Positions 63,394 through 64,000 of a stretch of DNA of 64,000 bases are shown here, piece by piece. Below the pieces are notes generated by a model. That model was not told where the DNA came from and did not search any database. It saw only the letters and a list, made by a program, of their open reading frames with translations. The position numbers and the translations under genes were made by a program. The stretch is taken from contig CANMTP010000010.1 of NCBI GenBank assembly GCA_947500845.1, positions 62,001 through 126,000 on the forward strand. Direction: 5' to 3'. Source of the stretch: an uncultured Aquimarina sp. (GTDB taxonomy: Bacteria > Bacteroidota > Bacteroidia > Flavobacteriales > Flavobacteriaceae). Within the stretch, counting starts at the first letter, position 1, and the number at the start of each line of letters is the position of its first letter.

Positions 63394-63424
63394 CTGTAAT
63401 ATGTATACTATTTTTGTTTAAACT

Positions 63425-64000
63425 CTAGTCGATATATTCATCCCCAAAGTTAAAAGTAAGACCAAAACGCAATGTTCCTTCAAGCGGACTTCTAACTGAA
63501 GATGTTGAAAATAAATAAGATACATCCAAATTAACGATGTTGTATCTAAATCCACTTCCTAGAGATAGAAATTGACGAGCTCCTTTTTCATCACTTTCAT
63601 GAAAGAATCCAGTTCTAAAAGCGAATACATCGCGATACATATACTCTGCACCTAATGACCAGGTAATTTCTTTCAATTCTTCACTAAAACCTCCATCTGC
63701 ATCTCCCCAAGAAGAGAAAATAGCACTAAACTCACTTATATCTTGATATTCTCGATTATCCTCTGCGTCGATATCACCATCTCCATCAAAATCCTGGGGA
63801 CTAGGTACTAATAACTTACTAAATTCTAAAGAAGGTGATATTCTATTATCTTCATTAAAAATAAAATCAAAAGCTCCACCTATTCTGAAGTTTGTTGGAA
63901 TAAAATTTTCTTGTCCTGCATCATCATAACTTATTTTAGGACCAAGGTTTGATATTGCTGCCCCAGCTCTCCATCGACCATTAAACGAATTAAAAGCTAT
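63425..64000 (-). CDS. porV: T9SS outer membrane protein PorV (C-terminal part; 5' end outside window)
   Basis: The minus-strand frame is open from the window edge (64000) to its stop at 63425; the TTG at 63676 is only an internal codon. 191 residues are visible. They form a FadL-like beta-barrel end: FNGRWRAGAAISNLGPKISYDD, NFRIGGAFDFIF, WSLGAEYMYRDVFAFRTGFFHESDEKG, GSGFRYNIVNLDVSYLFS, and a C-terminal LRFGLTFNFG. PorV receives type IX secretion substrates at the outer membrane for PorU. The gene order porV-cdd-pdhA supports the call. An acidic loop with a DFDGDGDIDAEDN segment lies about 90 residues into the visible part. Confidence 0.9.
   Translation of the reverse strand: MAFNSFNGRWRAGAAISNLGPKISYDDAGQENFIPTNFRIGGAFDFIFNEDNRISPSLEFSKLLVPSPQDFDGDGDIDAEDNREYQDISEFSAIFSSWGDADGGFSEELKEITWSLGAEYMYRDVFAFRTGFFHESDEKGARQFLSLGSGFRYNIVNLDVSYLFSTSSVRSPLEGTLRFGLTFNFGDEYID

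Noticed and set aside
1-64000. tRNA, rRNA, CRISPR arrays, intact transposases, phage or toxin-antitoxin genes
   Set aside because: I looked for cloverleaf TpsiC signatures, regularly spaced repeats and transposase or integrase motifs on both strands and found none I could support.

Overview
The window is AT-rich chromosomal DNA of a marine-type flavobacterium (Bacteroidota, Flavobacteriaceae-like). Evidence for this: a SusC/SusD pair, a type IX secretion (T9SS) C-terminal sorting domain, PorV next to cdd and pdhA, PafA phosphatase, short ObgE without an OCT domain, a fused Hpt-Adk protein, and repeated use of the Bacteroidota promoter element TAnnTTTG. No rRNA, tRNA, CRISPR array, intact insertion sequence or prophage was seen.

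Layout. 1-3300: the tail of an exported protein, a small exported protein of a conserved family, then about 1.7 kb of decayed DNA holding a broken paralogue of that protein. 3.3-7.9 kb: SusC-SusD outer-membrane uptake pair. 8-17.8 kb: housekeeping genes (rlmB-like, rhomboid protease, rarA, radC, HAD phosphatase, Mpl-like ligase) with two uncharacterised secreted proteins. 18.1-24.2 kb: a giant alpha-2-macroglobulin-like protein, followed by a frameshifted DUF2459/TIGR02117 gene. 25-29 kb: fasciclin lipoprotein, paraoxonase-like propeller, Crp/Fnr regulator, AhpD-like protein, small acetyltransferase. 29-33 kb: obgE, hpt-adk fusion, and divergently purK-purE. 33.0-33.5 kb: two candidate structured small RNAs in tandem on the minus strand, each with its own promoter element and rho-independent terminator. 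33.6-38.2 kb: M3 peptidase and a secreted M28 aminopeptidase with T9SS signal. 38.4-43 kb: a GbsR/MarR-type regulator with a long palindromic operator repeated before the next operon (membrane protein, methyltransferase, TIGR01777 epimerase, SRPBCC protein), then an ECF sigma factor, a zinc-motif anti-sigma-like protein and its broken tandem copy. 43-50.4 kb: UbiA-like protein, gcvP, truncated globin, KAS III, methyltransferase, a four-helix-bundle (23S IVS-type) gene bounded by oppositely oriented heptamer repeats, and a GT2 glycosyltransferase. 50.3-57.5 kb: pafA, mlaE-mlaF, DinB-like protein, DUF389 protein, manC, sprT-like. 57.8-64 kb: small secreted protein, SDR, M28 lipoprotein, pdhC, pdhA, cdd, and porV running off the window end.

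How it fits together. Purine genes are grouped (hpt-adk divergent from purKE). Surface nutrition is served by SusCD, PafA and secreted peptidases, with T9SS (PorV) exporting some of them. The 38.4-43 kb cluster resembles a stress regulon controlling membrane or lipid chemistry; that role is inferred from gene content. The most interesting unexplained material is the paired minus-strand RNAs at 33.0-33.5 kb, the duplicated operator of the GbsR-type regulator, and the repeat-bounded four-helix-bundle gene.
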